The notes under the pieces: generated by a model
Databases searched by the model: none
What the model was told of the DNA's origin: nothing
Seen by the model: the letters and a program-made list of their open reading frames with translations, nothing else
Translations under genes and position numbers: made by a program
Part shown: positions 6,765 through 7,054 of the stretch, piece after piece
Layout of the letters: each line of letters starts with the position of its first letter
Numbering within the stretch: position 1 is the first letter of the stretch
NCBI GenBank assembly: GCA_910587735.1
Contig: CAJUNT010000064.1
Location: forward strand, 1-7,054
Direction: 5' to 3'
Length of the DNA stretch: 7,054 bases
Source of the DNA: an uncultured Clostridia bacterium
GTDB taxonomy: Bacteria > Bacillota > Clostridia > Lachnospirales > Anaerotignaceae

Positions 6765-6810
6765 TACTTTTTTAAAGTAGCTAACTTAATTTCCACAACT
6801 TAAAAAAGTA
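6765..6810. repeat. AT-only inverted repeat after scrR, possible weak terminator
   Basis: TACTTTTTTAA (6765-6775) and TTAAAAAAGTA (6800-6810) form a perfect 11-bp inverted repeat with a 24-nt loop, starting 2 nt after the scrR stop. The stem has one G-C pair and no U-tract follows the right arm, so termination would be inefficient. A shorter alternative, TACTTT/AAAGTA with few loop bases, overlaps the left arm. Confidence 0.35.
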
Positions 6811-6876
6811 TGTTAAAGAAATAAAAACAAATATATAAAAAATTTAATATATTTGCTTTTAAAAAATATAATACTC

Positions 6877-6898
6877 AAATAGTAAAAACTATTTTTAA
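6877..6898 (+). terminator. Small hairpin with T-run, possible scrR terminator
   Basis: AAATAGT (6877-6883) and ACTATTT (6888-6894) form a 7-bp stem with a 4-nt AAAA loop. The right arm runs into TTTTT then AA. It has the outline of an intrinsic terminator for scrR, but with only one G-C pair the stem is very weak, so this is a low-confidence call in a region where A/T repeats arise by chance. Confidence 0.25.
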
Positions 6899-6987
6899 TA
6901 AAATAGATAAAATTTTTTGACCATTTTTTCAAAAAAATAAACAAATTGAAAAATAATTCAAAACACTAAAAATCTGTATATAAATAA

Positions 6988-7054
6988 GGGGCTGTATCCA
7001 TATGGTAACTTAAGAAAATTATAAAAAAATATATCCATATTTGATTCAAAGTGA
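6988..7054. mobile_element. Possible insertion-sequence end, truncated by the window
   Basis: GGGGCTGTATCC at 6988-6999 is the only G-rich island in this A/T region and resembles the GGGGCTGT-type terminal inverted repeats I recall for IS1182-like elements of Firmicutes. TATCCATAT occurs at 6995-7003 and again at 7032-7040, as internal repeats near a transposon end might. On the minus strand a reading frame is open from the window edge through the putative repeat, encoding LPYGYSP, to a TGA near 6958. No transposase motif is visible, and the other end is outside the window. Confidence 0.3.

Larger units (their letters stand above)
6763..6987. other. AT-rich intergenic region downstream of scrR
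   Basis: No coding region longer than a few codons with a ribosome site is visible on either strand. The stretch is dominated by A and T runs. Besides the two inverted repeats listed separately, TTTTTTGA (6913-6920) and TCAAAAAA (6929-6936) make an 8-bp stem with an 8-nt loop. No tRNA, riboswitch or clear promoter is recognisable. Confidence 0.5.

Overview
The window is a complete sucrose-utilisation locus from an AT-rich, low-GC Gram-positive bacterium. A clostridial or Lachnospiraceae-type gut Firmicute fits best. The reasons are the A/T-ending codon use, purine-rich Shine-Dalgarno sites (AAGGAGG, GGAGG), a one-piece IIBCA sucrose permease like those of Gram-positives, and a LacI-type regulator. 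The sequence alone does not fix the genus or species.

Layout. Four genes lie head to tail on the minus strand, reading right to left: scrB (GH32 sucrose-6-phosphate hydrolase, 5500-4013), an MBL-fold PhnP-like phosphodiesterase (3993-3160), scrA (sucrose PTS EIIBCA, 3120-1165) and scrK (PfkB fructokinase, 1048-68). The first three are spaced 19 and 39 bp apart. A 116-bp gap with a perfect 13-bp hairpin separates scrA from scrK. The regulator scrR (5737-6762) is divergent on the plus strand.

How the genes work together. ScrA imports sucrose as sucrose-6-phosphate, ScrB splits it into glucose-6-phosphate and fructose, and ScrK phosphorylates the fructose for glycolysis. The MBL-fold enzyme has no place in the textbook pathway and is the least explained part of the operon. 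The translation start of scrB (ATG at 5500) and of the MBL gene (ATG at 3993) are both placed downstream of the longest possible ORF starts, because the ribosome binding sites point there.

Regulation. The divergent intergenic region (5501-5736) holds two good sigma-A-type promoters facing opposite ways. It also holds five copies of a 12-bp operator-like unit (roughly TAACCAGTTAnn), in a back-to-back triplet (5539-5574) and a back-to-back pair (5633-5656). They flank the scrB promoter, as expected for ScrR repression, perhaps with DNA looping. Abutting operators at an exact 12-bp period are unusual for LacI-family sites.

Edges. Bases 1-67 lie downstream of scrK and show no convincing terminator. 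Bases 6763-7054 are very AT-rich, with a few weak inverted repeats. They end in a GGGGCTGTATCC segment that may be the end of an insertion sequence cut by the window edge.
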